Origin: Sva-07 sp963716235
GTDB taxonomy: Bacteria > Actinomycetota > Acidimicrobiia > Acidimicrobiales > Ilumatobacteraceae
Reading direction: 5' to 3'
Assembly: GCA_963716235.1 (NCBI GenBank)
Contig: CAVQTE010000022.1
Location: forward strand, 62,001 to 126,000
Length of the DNA stretch: 64,000 bases
A program made the translations under genes and the position numbers. Below are positions 52,136 through 60,716 of this stretch, one piece after another; the first letter of the stretch is position 1; every line of letters begins with the position of its first letter. A model generated the notes under the pieces. It saw only the letters and a list, made by a program, of their open reading frames with translations. It was not told where the DNA came from and did not search any database.

Positions 52136-53078
52136 GGCGGAATGTCGGCGGGTTGAGTTCGATCAGCTCGAGGCGGCCGCCGTCCGACTCCGCGAGGCGT
52201 CGGGCGAGCGGCAGGCCGCGGCCGTGTGCCGCTTGGTGATCCAGCGGACGGTCGAACAGTGTCGAAGCGCGATCGCGACTGATGCCCGGGCCCTCGTCTT
52301 CGACCGTGACGCTGTCGTCCTGCACCAGGATCGCAACGGTGCCGCGCCCGTGACGCAGCGCGTTGTCGAGCAGGATCCCGATCACTTGGCCGACGAGTCC
52401 CGGGGTGGCGACCACGTGGTGCACGCGGCCCGTCGTCAGCACCACCTGGCGGCGCTTCTCGGCGAAACGGTGCTGCCAGTCGGCGACCTGATGGTCCACG
52501 AGCGCCGTCAGATCCAGTTCGGTGCGTTCCTTCGTCGATCCGGTCCGCGCCACGGTGAGGAGATCATCGAGTGTCAGGTTCAGCTCGTGGGTCTGCGTCA
52601 GCGCTGCGGTCGCCTCAGCGGCGACCTCGGGGTCGTCGTCGCGCTCCAGGAGTTCGAGCCGCATGGCGATGCCGGTCAGTCCGGTGCGCAGTTGGTGTGT
52701 GGCGTCGGCGGTGAAACCACGTTCTGATTCGAGCATGCGATCGACTCGGTTCGCGCTGAGGCGTAGTGCCCGCGAGATGTCGTCGATCTCACTGATCCCC
52801 GATGGCGGCGGGGCGGCTGCGCTGAAGTCGCCATCGCCCACCCGCGCCGCGCTTCGGGCCAGCCGCTCGAGTGGTCGTGCGAGCTGACGGGCCTGGACAC
52901 CGGCGAGCAGCGCCGCGGACCCAATCGCCGCCACGGCGATCACAGCGAGACGGGCCAGCACGTCGGCGGGAAGTTCGCCACCCTCGGCATCGCGCACGAC
53001 GAGCAGCACGGGCAGGAGCAGGACCACGATGACGATCATCACCACGGCGATGGTCGAGAGCACCAGGCGGCGGCGCAC
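52116..53078 (-). CDS. Sensor histidine kinase (HAMP-HisKA-HATPase)
   Basis: A 320-residue classical kinase. Two TM helices (about 8-28 and 42-65) lie close together with almost no extracytoplasmic loop, suggesting intramembrane sensing. A HAMP domain (about 65-115), the H-box FTADATHQLRTGLT (Pro of the usual HELRTPL is Gly), N-box LLDNALRHG, G1 VEDEGPGI and G2 HGRGLPLARRLAE follow, so catalysis should be intact. GTG at 53078 is 6 bp after the stop of its response regulator. The gene is convergent with clpB and overlaps it by 20 bp. Confidence 0.92.
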   Translation of the reverse strand: MRRRLVLSTIAVVMIVIVVLLLPVLLVVRDAEGGELPADVLARLAVIAVAAIGSAALLAGVQARQLARPLERLARSAARVGDGDFSAAAPPPSGISEIDDISRALRLSANRVDRMLESERGFTADATHQLRTGLTGIAMRLELLERDDDPEVAAEATAALTQTHELNLTLDDLLTVARTGSTKERTELDLTALVDHQVADWQHRFAEKRRQVVLTTGRVHHVVATPGLVGQVIGILLDNALRHGRGTVAILVQDDSVTVEDEGPGISRDRASTLFDRPLDHQAAHGRGLPLARRLAESDGGRLELIELNPPTFRLTLVRR

Positions 53079-53084
53079 GTCGGG

Positions 53085-53840
53085 TCAGTCCCCGGTTGGG
53101 TCGAATCGGAATCCCACGCCGCGAACGGTGACGATCTTCGATGGTGGGTCGGTGTCGTCGAGGATCTTGCGGCGCAGCGTCGAGGTGTGGGTGTCGAGGG
53201 TGCGGGTGGAACCCCACCAGTTCTCGTCCCACACCTGGCTCATGATCTGTTCGCGCTTGAGTGTCACGCCGGGCTGACGCATCAGCAGTTCGAGCAGGTC
53301 GAACTCCTTCGTCGTGAGTTCGACTTCGTGGCGTTTGGCGTCGTCGCTCTCGACGAAGCATCGCCGCGCTTCGGTGTCGAGTTCGATGCCTGCGCCGCTG
53401 AGATGCCCGGTCGTGCTCGCCTCCGAGTGCTCGACGAGGCGCAGTCGGGCGCGGATCCGCGCAACGAGTTCAGCGAGCCGGAACGGCTTGGCGACGTAGT
53501 CGTCCGCACCGGCGTTGAGCCCGACGATGACGTCCATCTCCTCGGCGCGAGCGGTGAGCATGATGATCGCAAGGCTTGGGTGGTCGACGCGCAGCTTGCG
53601 GCAGACGTCGAGGCCGTCGATGTCGGGCAGTGTCAGATCCAGCAGCACGAGGTCGGGGCAGTGGTTGCCGACCGAGGCGAGTGCGTCCAGTCCGGCTGCG
53701 ACGTGCGCGACCTCGAAGCCCTCGCTGCGCAGTACTCGGATGAGCGGCTCGCTGATGCGTTCGTCGTCCTCCACGAGCAGCACGGCCGTCGTGGGAAGCG
53801 CGGTGGCGGTGCCGCCGAGTGCGCGAAGGCTCGAATCCAT
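53085..53840 (-). CDS. OmpR-family response regulator
   Basis: A 251-residue regulator: receiver domain (about 20-140; VLLVEDDERI, LVLLDLTLPDIDG with acceptor Asp, AKPFRLAEL) and a winged helix (about 155-248; LTTKEFDLLELLMRQPG, RTLDTHTSTLRRKI, VRGVGFRFD). I use ATG at 53840. An in-frame ATG at 53909 would lie inside the palindromic operator at 53896-53921 and is less likely. Cognate of the kinase downstream. Divergent from the MFS exporter. Confidence 0.93.
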   Translation of the reverse strand: MDSSLRALGGTATALPTTAVLLVEDDERISEPLIRVLRSEGFEVAHVAAGLDALASVGNHCPDLVLLDLTLPDIDGLDVCRKLRVDHPSLAIIMLTARAEEMDVIVGLNAGADDYVAKPFRLAELVARIRARLRLVEHSEASTTGHLSGAGIELDTEARRCFVESDDAKRHEVELTTKEFDLLELLMRQPGVTLKREQIMSQVWDENWWGSTRTLDTHTSTLRRKILDDTDPPSKIVTVRGVGFRFDPTGD

Positions 53841-53895
53841 CGCTGTGTCATCGGTCCGGGTGTGCGTCGGCTTGAGGGGAGCGATGCCGAACGTG

Positions 53896-53921
53896 AATAC
53901 AATACTCATCCGTATCGTATT
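53896..53921. promoter_or_regulatory. 26-bp palindromic operator in the MFS/response-regulator divergent promoter
   Basis: AATACAATAC-N6-GTATCGTATT: arms match in 9 of 10 positions. It sits 19 bp before the MFS start and 56 bp before the chosen response-regulator start. Its size and symmetry suit a TetR dimer, and the tetR gene at 55562 follows the MFS gene by 2 bp. Binding by this TetR is inferred from position. Confidence 0.65.
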
Positions 53922-53939
53922 GGAACGGAGACGACGACG

Positions 53940-55559
53940 ATGGCGAGTGGGACACCGAGCCGATCACCTCACGGCCACGACGACGCCATCGACCCGGCGG
54001 TGCACGAACGCCGGTGGTTGATCCTCGGCGTGCTCTGCATGAGCCTGTTGATCATCGTGATGGACAACACGATCCTCAACGTCGCCATCCCCTCATTGAT
54101 CGTCGATCTCGGCGCCACGAACAGCCAGATCCAGTGGATCGTCGACTCCTACGTGCTCGTGTTCGCCGGTCTGCTGCTCACGACGGGCAGCCTGTCCGAC
54201 CGCTATGGCCGCAAGGGAGCGTTGCAACTCGGCATCGTCCTGTTCGGCATCGGCTCCGCGGCGGCAGCCATGTCGACGTCGGCCGAAGGCCTCATCGCAA
54301 CGCGTGCCTTCATGGGAATCGGAGGGGCGCTGATCATGCCTGCCACCCTGTCGATCCTCACGAACGTGTTTCGTGATCCTCGGGAGCGCGCTCGGGCCAT
54401 TGCCGTCTGGGCCGGGTTCTCCGGGCTCGCTGTCGCCATCGGGCCGATCACCGGTGGACTCCTGCTCGAACACTTCTCGTGGCAGTCGGTCTTCTGGGTC
54501 AACCTCCCGATCGGCATCACCGCCTTGATCCTCGGTGCGTTCCTCATCCCCACCTCGCGTGATCCCGAGCAGGGCAAGATCGATCCGCTCGGCGCCGTGC
54601 TGTCGTTCTTCGGGCTCGCCTCGCTGCTGTTCGGCATCATCGAAGGTCCGTCGAAGGGCTGGAGCGACCCGGTGGTCGTCGGCGCGTTCGTCGTGGCCGC
54701 CGTGCTGCTCACCTCGTTCCTGCTCTGGGAGCGCCACACGTCGCATCCGATGCTCGACCTCACCGTGTTCCGCAGCGCCCGCTTCAGCGCCGGGAGCGGC
54801 ACCATCACGCTGCTCTTCTTCGCGATGTTCGGCTCGCTGCTGCTGATGACCCAGTACTGGCAGCTCGTCCACGGGTACTCCCCGTTGCAGGCGGGCATCC
54901 GGCTCCTGCCGTACGCGGTGACGATGATGATCATCGCTCCGCTGTCGGCGCGTTTCGTCGAGCGTCAGGGAACGAAGCGGATCGTCACGGCCGGCCTCGT
55001 GCTCGTCGCGACCGGATTGATCCTGCTGTCGACGATTGCGTCCGACTCGCCCTACCTGCTCGTGATCTCCTACTTCGTCGTGATGGCGGCCGGCATGGGA
55101 ATGACCATGGCCCCGGCGACCGAGTCGGTGATGGGGGCGCTGCCGCGGGCGAAGGCCGGCGTCGGTTCGGCGATCAACGACACGACCCGCCAGGTCGGCG
55201 GTGCGCTCGGCGTCGCGGTGATCGGCAGCGTCGTCACGAGCGTCTACTCCCAGCGCATCTTCGATCTTGCGGGAGTGTTCGGCCTGGCCGGACCGCAGGA
55301 GACGATCGCCGAGTCGTCGCTCGGAGGTGCACAGCAGGTCGCCGCCTTGCTCGGAGATCAGGCCGACGCCCTCGTCCAGGCCGCCAACGACAGCTTCGTC
55401 GACGCAATGTCCGTCGGGCTGCGCGTCGGCGCGGTCGTCATCGTGTTCGCCGCCGTGATGGCCTGGAAGTTCCTGCCCTCGCACGCCACGTCGCCGGAGG
55501 ACAGTCTCGTGAGTGATCTGACGGCCGGTCCGGGCGTGGCCCCGGTGGTCGGGAACTGA
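53940..55559 (+). CDS. MFS drug exporter, DHA2 (EmrB/QacA) family
   Basis: A 539-residue 14-TM proton-coupled exporter. Visible features: SLLIIVMDNTILNVAIPSL (TM1, with the membrane Asp), TGSLSDRYGRKGALQLG (motif A), VFWVNLPIGI (motif of the family), and AINDTTRQVGGALGVAVIGS in TM13. ATG at 53940 follows GGAG. It is two bases from a downstream tetR gene and preceded by a 26-bp palindrome, a standard repressor-exporter unit. Substrates are probably hydrophobic or cationic drugs; the sequence does not say which. Confidence 0.92.
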   Translation: MASGTPSRSPHGHDDAIDPAVHERRWLILGVLCMSLLIIVMDNTILNVAIPSLIVDLGATNSQIQWIVDSYVLVFAGLLLTTGSLSDRYGRKGALQLGIVLFGIGSAAAAMSTSAEGLIATRAFMGIGGALIMPATLSILTNVFRDPRERARAIAVWAGFSGLAVAIGPITGGLLLEHFSWQSVFWVNLPIGITALILGAFLIPTSRDPEQGKIDPLGAVLSFFGLASLLFGIIEGPSKGWSDPVVVGAFVVAAVLLTSFLLWERHTSHPMLDLTVFRSARFSAGSGTITLLFFAMFGSLLLMTQYWQLVHGYSPLQAGIRLLPYAVTMMIIAPLSARFVERQGTKRIVTAGLVLVATGLILLSTIASDSPYLLVISYFVVMAAGMGMTMAPATESVMGALPRAKAGVGSAINDTTRQVGGALGVAVIGSVVTSVYSQRIFDLAGVFGLAGPQETIAESSLGGAQQVAALLGDQADALVQAANDSFVDAMSVGLRVGAVVIVFAAVMAWKFLPSHATSPEDSLVSDLTAGPGVAPVVGN

Positions 55560-55561
55560 TC

Positions 55562-56140
55562 GTGAACACTGCAACCACTCGCCGCCTCGGACGACCTCGA
55601 TCGGCCGGCGTCGACGAGGCATTGCTCGAAGCGACGCTGCAGTTGGCCGGCGAAGTGGGCATCAACGGGATGTCGATGGACGACCTGGCGCAGCGAGCGG
55701 GGGTGTCGAAGGCGACGATCTACCGGCGGTGGCCGTCGAAGGAAGCATTGGTGCTCGATGCGCTCGCGTCTGCGATCCGACCGTTCGATCTCGTCGACAC
55801 CGGCTCGGCGCGCGGCGACCTCGAGGCGTATCTCGGCGAGCTCGGTCGCCGGATGCAGACAGGCCGCTCCAGCGACGTGCTGCCCGACCTGATCTCGGCA
55901 TCAGTGCGTGACCCCGCGCTACGCGAGTCACTCGACGAGTGGGTTCGTCATCGTCGCCAACCGTTGACCGTCATCCTCGGTCGGGCCGTGCAGCGCGGTG
56001 AACTGGCCGCCGACACCGACCTCGACACCATCATCGACGCGCTGATCGGAGCCTTCATGTACCGCCGGCTGCTGAGCCATGCTCCGCTCGACGATCCATT
56101 CGTGACGCGCCTACTCCTCACCGTCCTGCCGTCGCTCTGA
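55562..56140 (+). CDS. TetR-family repressor
   Basis: A 192-residue TetR regulator. The N-terminal helix-turn-helix (about 15-60: LQLAGEVGINGMSMDDLAQR, AGVSKATIYRRWPSKEALV) is followed by a TetR_C-type ligand domain. The start is GTG at 55562, 2 bp after the exporter stop. It most likely controls its own operon through the palindrome at 53896. A hairpin element follows the stop. Confidence 0.93.
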   Translation: MNTATTRRLGRPRSAGVDEALLEATLQLAGEVGINGMSMDDLAQRAGVSKATIYRRWPSKEALVLDALASAIRPFDLVDTGSARGDLEAYLGELGRRMQTGRSSDVLPDLISASVRDPALRESLDEWVRHRRQPLTVILGRAVQRGELAADTDLDTIIDALIGAFMYRRLLSHAPLDDPFVTRLLLTVLPSL

Positions 56141-56147
56141 CCCCAAC

Positions 56148-56201
56148 CCCGAAAAATGCGGTCATTCGTGCGCTGAGTGCACATTTCAGCGCACGTTTCG
56201 G
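56148..56201 (+). repeat. Dispersed 54-bp hairpin element, copy B
   Basis: Begins 7 bp after the tetR stop. It aligns ungapped to 22827-22880. Here the inner stem is CGTGCGCTGA/TCAGCGCACG around loop GTGCACATT, with outer CCCGAAA/TTTCGGG. The stem bases differ from copy A while pairing and the loop are kept. It lies between the convergent tetR and HisD-like genes, so termination is likely. Confidence 0.7.
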
Positions 56202-56244
56202 GTGTGGGTCTCGGAGTGGGTGTGAGTGTGGGGTGCTGGGCCGG

Positions 56245-57558
56245 TCAGCGTTGGCGGAGGCGCAGGGCGTCGCCGTGGGCGGGGAAGCCCTCGTGGTCGG
56301 CGAGGGCGACGACCGAGGGGGTCATGCGCACGAGTGCGGTCGCGTCGGCGCGGGCGATCGCGGTGCGCTTGAGGAACGTGTCGGCAGTGATGCCTGACGA
56401 CACGTGCGCGAAGCCCGACGTGGGTAGTGATGCCGGACACCCGATGACGAAGTTGGCTGCACTGAACGGGGTGTGCTGGCCGACGAGGATCTCGCCTGCA
56501 TTGACCAGGCCGTCGAGAACGCCGTCGAGTTCCGCATCCGTGATCACGACCTGCAGGTGCTCAGGGGCGAATTCGTTGGCGACTCGGACGGCTACGTCGA
56601 GATTGTCGACGAGCACGCACCCACCGTTCGGGCCGAGCGATGCGCGCGCTGCGGTGGCGCGTATCTCGGGAAGATTTGCGAGCTGCCGGTCGAGCGCGGC
56701 GTCGACGGCCTCGGCGAGCGAGGTCGAGTTGGTGAGGAGGACGACGGTGCTGTCGGTGCCGTGCTCGGCCTCGATGAGCAGATCGGCAGCGAGCAACACC
56801 GGATCAGCCGAGTCGTCGGCGATCACCAGGCTCTCGGTCGGGCCGAGGAGCATCATGGTGGCAACGCCGTGGCGCTGCATCTCGACTTGCGCAAGCGTCA
56901 CGGCCGGCGAGCCGGGGCCGACGATCTTGCGGACCTTCGGGATCGTGTCGGTGCCGAAGCCGAGCGCCGCGATCCCGGCTGGACCATTGACGCGGAACAC
57001 GTCGTCGATACCGAGCTTGCGACACACGACCAGGACGGCGGGGTCGACCTCGCCGGAACCGCCGGGAACGGGAGGAACGACGAGCGCCAACGACGCCACG
57101 CCGGCGACGACGGCCGGGACCGCGAGTTGATAGGCGACGCTCGGGTAGCTGGCCTTGCCCGATGGGGTGAAGAGTCCCGCCGACGTGATCGGGGTGATCT
57201 TCTCGCCCACCGTGAGGCCGGGTTCGCTCTCGATCGACCAGTCGTGGGCCCGTTCCATCTGAGCTTCGTTGAAGGCTCGCAGGTGGGCGATGGCGTCGTC
57301 GATCGCTGCATCGACGTCGGGTGAAACAGCAGCGCGTTCGAACTCGTCGGCAGTCAATCGCAACCCGTCGGGCGTCACGTCGATCCGGTCGAACCTGGCG
57401 AGTGCATCGCACACGGCGGCGTCGCCGCGTTCGCGAACGTCATCGATCAACGCGCTGATCGAACGACGCAACTCGGGGTCGAAGATGTCGTCGATCCCTC
57501 GACGCATCAGCGCATCGCGGGCGGCGACATCCATGTCGTTCCACACCTGCGCGCGCAT
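56245..57558 (-). CDS. Histidinol dehydrogenase-like protein with altered zinc site
   Basis: A 437-residue HisD-family dehydrogenase. Shared blocks are ITSAGLFTPSGKASYPS, VPPVPGGSG, VNGPAGIAALGFGT, VGPGSPAVTLAQ, FAPEHLQVV and the C-terminal EGFPAHGDALRLR. Compared with HisD, the zinc motif QAEHG is EAEHG, GDYxxGxNHxLPT is ANFVIGCPASLPT (Asp and His ligands lost), and no his genes are nearby. It is probably a HisD paralogue acting on another amino-alcohol or carboxylate. Start choice: ATG at 57558; GTG at 57570 is possible. Divergent from purA. Confidence 0.8.
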   Translation of the reverse strand: MRAQVWNDMDVAARDALMRRGIDDIFDPELRRSISALIDDVRERGDAAVCDALARFDRIDVTPDGLRLTADEFERAAVSPDVDAAIDDAIAHLRAFNEAQMERAHDWSIESEPGLTVGEKITPITSAGLFTPSGKASYPSVAYQLAVPAVVAGVASLALVVPPVPGGSGEVDPAVLVVCRKLGIDDVFRVNGPAGIAALGFGTDTIPKVRKIVGPGSPAVTLAQVEMQRHGVATMMLLGPTESLVIADDSADPVLLAADLLIEAEHGTDSTVVLLTNSTSLAEAVDAALDRQLANLPEIRATAARASLGPNGGCVLVDNLDVAVRVANEFAPEHLQVVITDAELDGVLDGLVNAGEILVGQHTPFSAANFVIGCPASLPTSGFAHVSSGITADTFLKRTAIARADATALVRMTPSVVALADHEGFPAHGDALRLRQR

Positions 57559-57650
57559 CACCTTCACCCGCCCGACGCTATCGGCGAGGTCGGGGGGCGG
57601 CGGACGGAGTACCATCTCGACACGTTCCAACCACCACTCGGGGAGCGTGT

Positions 57651-58925
57651 ATGCCCGTCACCGTCGTCGTCGGAGCCCAATGGGGCGACGAGGGCAAAGC
57701 CAAGGTCATCGACCTGTTGTCGAAAGAGCACACGTACGTCGTGCGCTACCAGGGCGGCCACAACGCCGGCCACACCGTCGTGGTCGGGGGCGAGAAGTAT
57801 GCACTGCAGCTCGTCCCGTCAGGGATCCTCTACGACCACGTGATTCCGGTGATCGCCAACGGCGTCGTCGTCGATCTCCCGACGTTGTTCAAGGAGGTCG
57901 ACGCGCTCGAGGCGAGAGGGATCTCCTGCGCCGAGTTGAAGGTGTCGAGCCGTGCTCATCTGATCTTCCCGTGGCATCAGGCGCACGACGCGATCGCCGA
58001 GGCGATGCGTGGCGACGACAAGATCGGCACCACGCTCAAGGGCATCGGCCCCGCGTACGCCGACAAGGCGCGGCGTGTCGGCCTGCGCGTCGGTGACGTC
58101 CTCGACCCGGCTCGTTTCTCGACGCTCCTGCGCGAACGAGCGGTCGCTGAGAACACGCTCATCGAGCAGGCGGGCGGCGACCCACTCGACGTCGACGAGA
58201 TCGTGGCCATGTTCGACGAACTCGGCGCTCGTGTCGCGCCGTTCGTCACCGACACCGTGAGCCTGTTGCACGCCGCGCTCGAACGGGACGCCCACGTCCT
58301 GCTCGAGGGCGCGCAGGCGACGTTCCTCGACCTCGATCACGGTACGTACCCCTATGTCACGTCATCGAACCCCACCGCCGGCGGCGCCTGCGTGGGCACA
58401 GGTATCGGGCCACGTGACATCGATCGCATCGTCGGGATCACCAAGGCCTACACCACGCGGGTCGGCGCTGGGCCGTTCCCGACCGAACTGCTCGACGACG
58501 ATGGGGAACGCCTCATCGACATTGGCAGGGAGTACGGCACCGTCACGGGTCGTCGTCGGCGGGCCGGATGGCTCGACTGCGTGATGTTGCGCCAGGCAGT
58601 CCGCCTCAACAGCCTCAGCGAGCTTGCGCTGACCAAGCTCGACATACTCGATGGGTTCGACACGATCAAGATCTGTACCGGCTACCGACTCGACGGTGAA
58701 CTGCTCGACCACTACCCCGACCGCTCCGATCTGCTCGGCGACGTGGAGCCGGTCTACGCGACACTCGACGGGTGGGGAAGCGTGCTCAGCGACGCCCGCG
58801 AACCGGGCCAGCTCCCCGATGCCGCGAAGCGATTCATCGAGGTCGTCGAGCGCGAGGTCGGCATACCGGTCCGCGTCGTCGGTGTGGGCGCCGAACGCGA
58901 CGACTACCTCGTGTGGGCATCGTGA
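57651..58925 (+). CDS. purA: Adenylosuccinate synthetase
   Basis: A 424-residue GTP-dependent enzyme making adenylosuccinate from IMP and aspartate. Motifs: GAQWGDEGKAKVIDLL (catalytic Asp and Lys present; the usual GKGK is GKAK), GGHNAGHTVVVGGEKYALQL, GPAYADKARRVG, EGAQATFLDLDHGTYPYVTSSNP and RRRAGWLDCV. ATG at 57651. It precedes purB by 10 bp, so the two AMP-branch enzymes form a transcription unit. Confidence 0.97.
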   Translation: MPVTVVVGAQWGDEGKAKVIDLLSKEHTYVVRYQGGHNAGHTVVVGGEKYALQLVPSGILYDHVIPVIANGVVVDLPTLFKEVDALEARGISCAELKVSSRAHLIFPWHQAHDAIAEAMRGDDKIGTTLKGIGPAYADKARRVGLRVGDVLDPARFSTLLRERAVAENTLIEQAGGDPLDVDEIVAMFDELGARVAPFVTDTVSLLHAALERDAHVLLEGAQATFLDLDHGTYPYVTSSNPTAGGACVGTGIGPRDIDRIVGITKAYTTRVGAGPFPTELLDDDGERLIDIGREYGTVTGRRRRAGWLDCVMLRQAVRLNSLSELALTKLDILDGFDTIKICTGYRLDGELLDHYPDRSDLLGDVEPVYATLDGWGSVLSDAREPGQLPDAAKRFIEVVEREVGIPVRVVGVGAERDDYLVWAS

Positions 58926-58935
58926 CGGTGCGGCG

Positions 58936-60237
58936 ATGATCCCGCGCTACTCCACTCCGGAGATGGACGCGGTCTGGTCCGACACCGCACGATTCGGTCG
59001 TTGGCTCGAAGTCGAGCTGCTCGCCACCGAGGCCCATGCAGCGTTCGGGCTCGTGCCGGCCGCCGATGCGCTCGACTGTCGGGCCCGCGCACCGATCACC
59101 GACGAGGCATTCGTGCAGACCGTGCTCGACCGGGAGGCCATCACCGACCATGACGTCGCTGCGTTCGTCGACGTCGTGCAGGCAGCGATCGGGCCGCCGG
59201 CATCGTCATGGATCCACTTCGGGCTCACGTCGTCCGACGTCGTCGACACGGCGGGTTGCTGGGCGCTGCGGGATGCCGCCGACCTGCTGATCGATGCCTC
59301 GACGGAATTGCTGAGCGTGCTCGTGGCGTTGTCGCGAACCCACCGCGACACGGTGATGATCGGCCGGACCCACGGCATCCACGCCGAGCCCACCACGTTT
59401 GGTGCGAAGGTGGCGCTGTGGGCGCTGCAACTCGATCGCGACCGCACTCGGCTTCGGGCCGCCCGTCACAGCGTCGCGGTCATGAAGTTGAGTGGGGCCG
59501 TCGGTACCTACTCGAACATTCCGCCCGAGGTCGAGAAGTTCGTCGGCGACGCGCTCGGCCTCGAGCCGGTGGCGTCGACCCAGGTGGTGGCGAGAGACCG
59601 CCACGCCGAGTATCTCTATGCGTGCGCATCGATCGGCGCGACGTGTGAACTGATGGCGGTCGAGCTCCGCCACCTGCAGCGAACCGAGGTGCGCGAGGTC
59701 CAAGAGGGCTTCAAACCGGGCCAGAAGGGATCGTCGGCGATGCCCCACAAGCGCAACCCGATCTCAGCCGAGACGATCTCGGGTCTGGCGCGCGTGTTGC
59801 GGTCGAATCTGTCGGCGGGTTTGCAGGATGTGGCGCTCTGGCACGAGCGCGACATCTCGCATTCGTCGGTCGAGCGGATCATTCTGCCGGACTCGTCGCA
59901 GTTGGCCTTCTACGTGATGAAGCGGTTGCGTCGATTGCTCGATGGTCTCGTGGTCTTCCCCGAACGCATGCAGGCAAATCTCGATGCGAGTTTCGGTCTG
60001 GTGTTCAGCCAGCCCGTGTTGTTGGCGCTGGTGCAAGCCGGGGCAACTCGCGATGATGCCTACCGCATCGTGCAACGCAACGCGATGCAAGCGTGGGACG
60101 AAGGCCGGGACTTCAGAACGTTGCTGGAAGACGACGCCGAGGTCGACAATGCGGTGCTCGACGACGCGTTCGATCTGCGTCGGTCACTGCGAAATCTCCC
60201 CCATGTGCTCGACCAGGTCGAACACATCGAATTCTGA
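58936..60237 (+). CDS. purB: Adenylosuccinate lyase
   Basis: A 433-residue fumarase-superfamily lyase used twice in purine synthesis (SAICAR to AICAR and adenylosuccinate to AMP). Signature SSAMPHKRNP is present, with SSWIHFGLTSSDVVDTA, IGRTHGIHAEPTTFG, SGAVGTYSNIPPEVE and the catalytic His/Ser loops. ATG at 58936 begins the homology. Directly after purA. Confidence 0.97.
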   Translation: MIPRYSTPEMDAVWSDTARFGRWLEVELLATEAHAAFGLVPAADALDCRARAPITDEAFVQTVLDREAITDHDVAAFVDVVQAAIGPPASSWIHFGLTSSDVVDTAGCWALRDAADLLIDASTELLSVLVALSRTHRDTVMIGRTHGIHAEPTTFGAKVALWALQLDRDRTRLRAARHSVAVMKLSGAVGTYSNIPPEVEKFVGDALGLEPVASTQVVARDRHAEYLYACASIGATCELMAVELRHLQRTEVREVQEGFKPGQKGSSAMPHKRNPISAETISGLARVLRSNLSAGLQDVALWHERDISHSSVERIILPDSSQLAFYVMKRLRRLLDGLVVFPERMQANLDASFGLVFSQPVLLALVQAGATRDDAYRIVQRNAMQAWDEGRDFRTLLEDDAEVDNAVLDDAFDLRRSLRNLPHVLDQVEHIEF

Positions 60238-60249
60238 GCGGCGGCTGTC

Positions 60250-60666
60250 TCAGTCGGCGCGGCTGATGCCGGCACGCTTGAGGGTGCTGGCGGGAACCCC
60301 GACATCACGCCACGAGGCGTAGGAGATCGACTTGCTGTCGGAGTAGCTCTTGGCGACCCCGACGAACTCGGCCTCGAGTGCATCCATGTCGATGGTGTTC
60401 GACTTCGCCGCCAACTCGGCTTCGAGGTCACGGCGTTCCTGGATGAGCAGCAACTCGTCGAGGGGGCCGGCGCCGGCGAGCTCGGAATCGATCGCATCGA
60501 GCCGCTTCTTGATGGTGTCGGGCGTGCGCTTGCGTCCTCGTTTTGGTTTGGTGGCACGCAGTCCTTCGAGATAATCCCGAACGATGCGACCCTCCATTCG
60601 ACCTTTCGCGAGCGCCGCTTTGTGCTCGTCGCTCATTGGAGTTCTGGGGCCACGTTTTCCAACCAT
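60250..60666 (-). CDS. Conserved actinobacterial protein of unknown function
   Basis: A 138-residue basic protein: VGKRGPRTPMSDEHKAALAKG, RPKRGRKRTPDTIKKRLDAID-like segment (KPKRGRKRTPDTI, KKRLDAIDSELAGAGPLDEL), a helix LIQERRDLEAELAAK, then EFVGVAKSYSDSKSISYASWRDVGVPASTLKRAGI. The final block resembles a Myb/SWIRM-like helix-turn-helix and the N terminus an AT-hook-like stretch, so nucleic-acid binding is plausible. I recall similar actinobacterial proteins but no assigned function. ATG at 60666; divergent from tesB across 50 bp. Confidence 0.75.
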   Translation of the reverse strand: MVGKRGPRTPMSDEHKAALAKGRMEGRIVRDYLEGLRATKPKRGRKRTPDTIKKRLDAIDSELAGAGPLDELLLIQERRDLEAELAAKSNTIDMDALEAEFVGVAKSYSDSKSISYASWRDVGVPASTLKRAGISRAD

Positions 60667-60716
60667 GAATTCACAGTGTAGATATCGTCGATCGAAATGC
60701 AATAGCGTGAATTTCG

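Noticed and set aside
53841..53909. Upstream start for the OmpR-type regulator at 53909
   Set aside because: It would place the first codon inside the palindromic operator and adds 23 residues not expected in the family.
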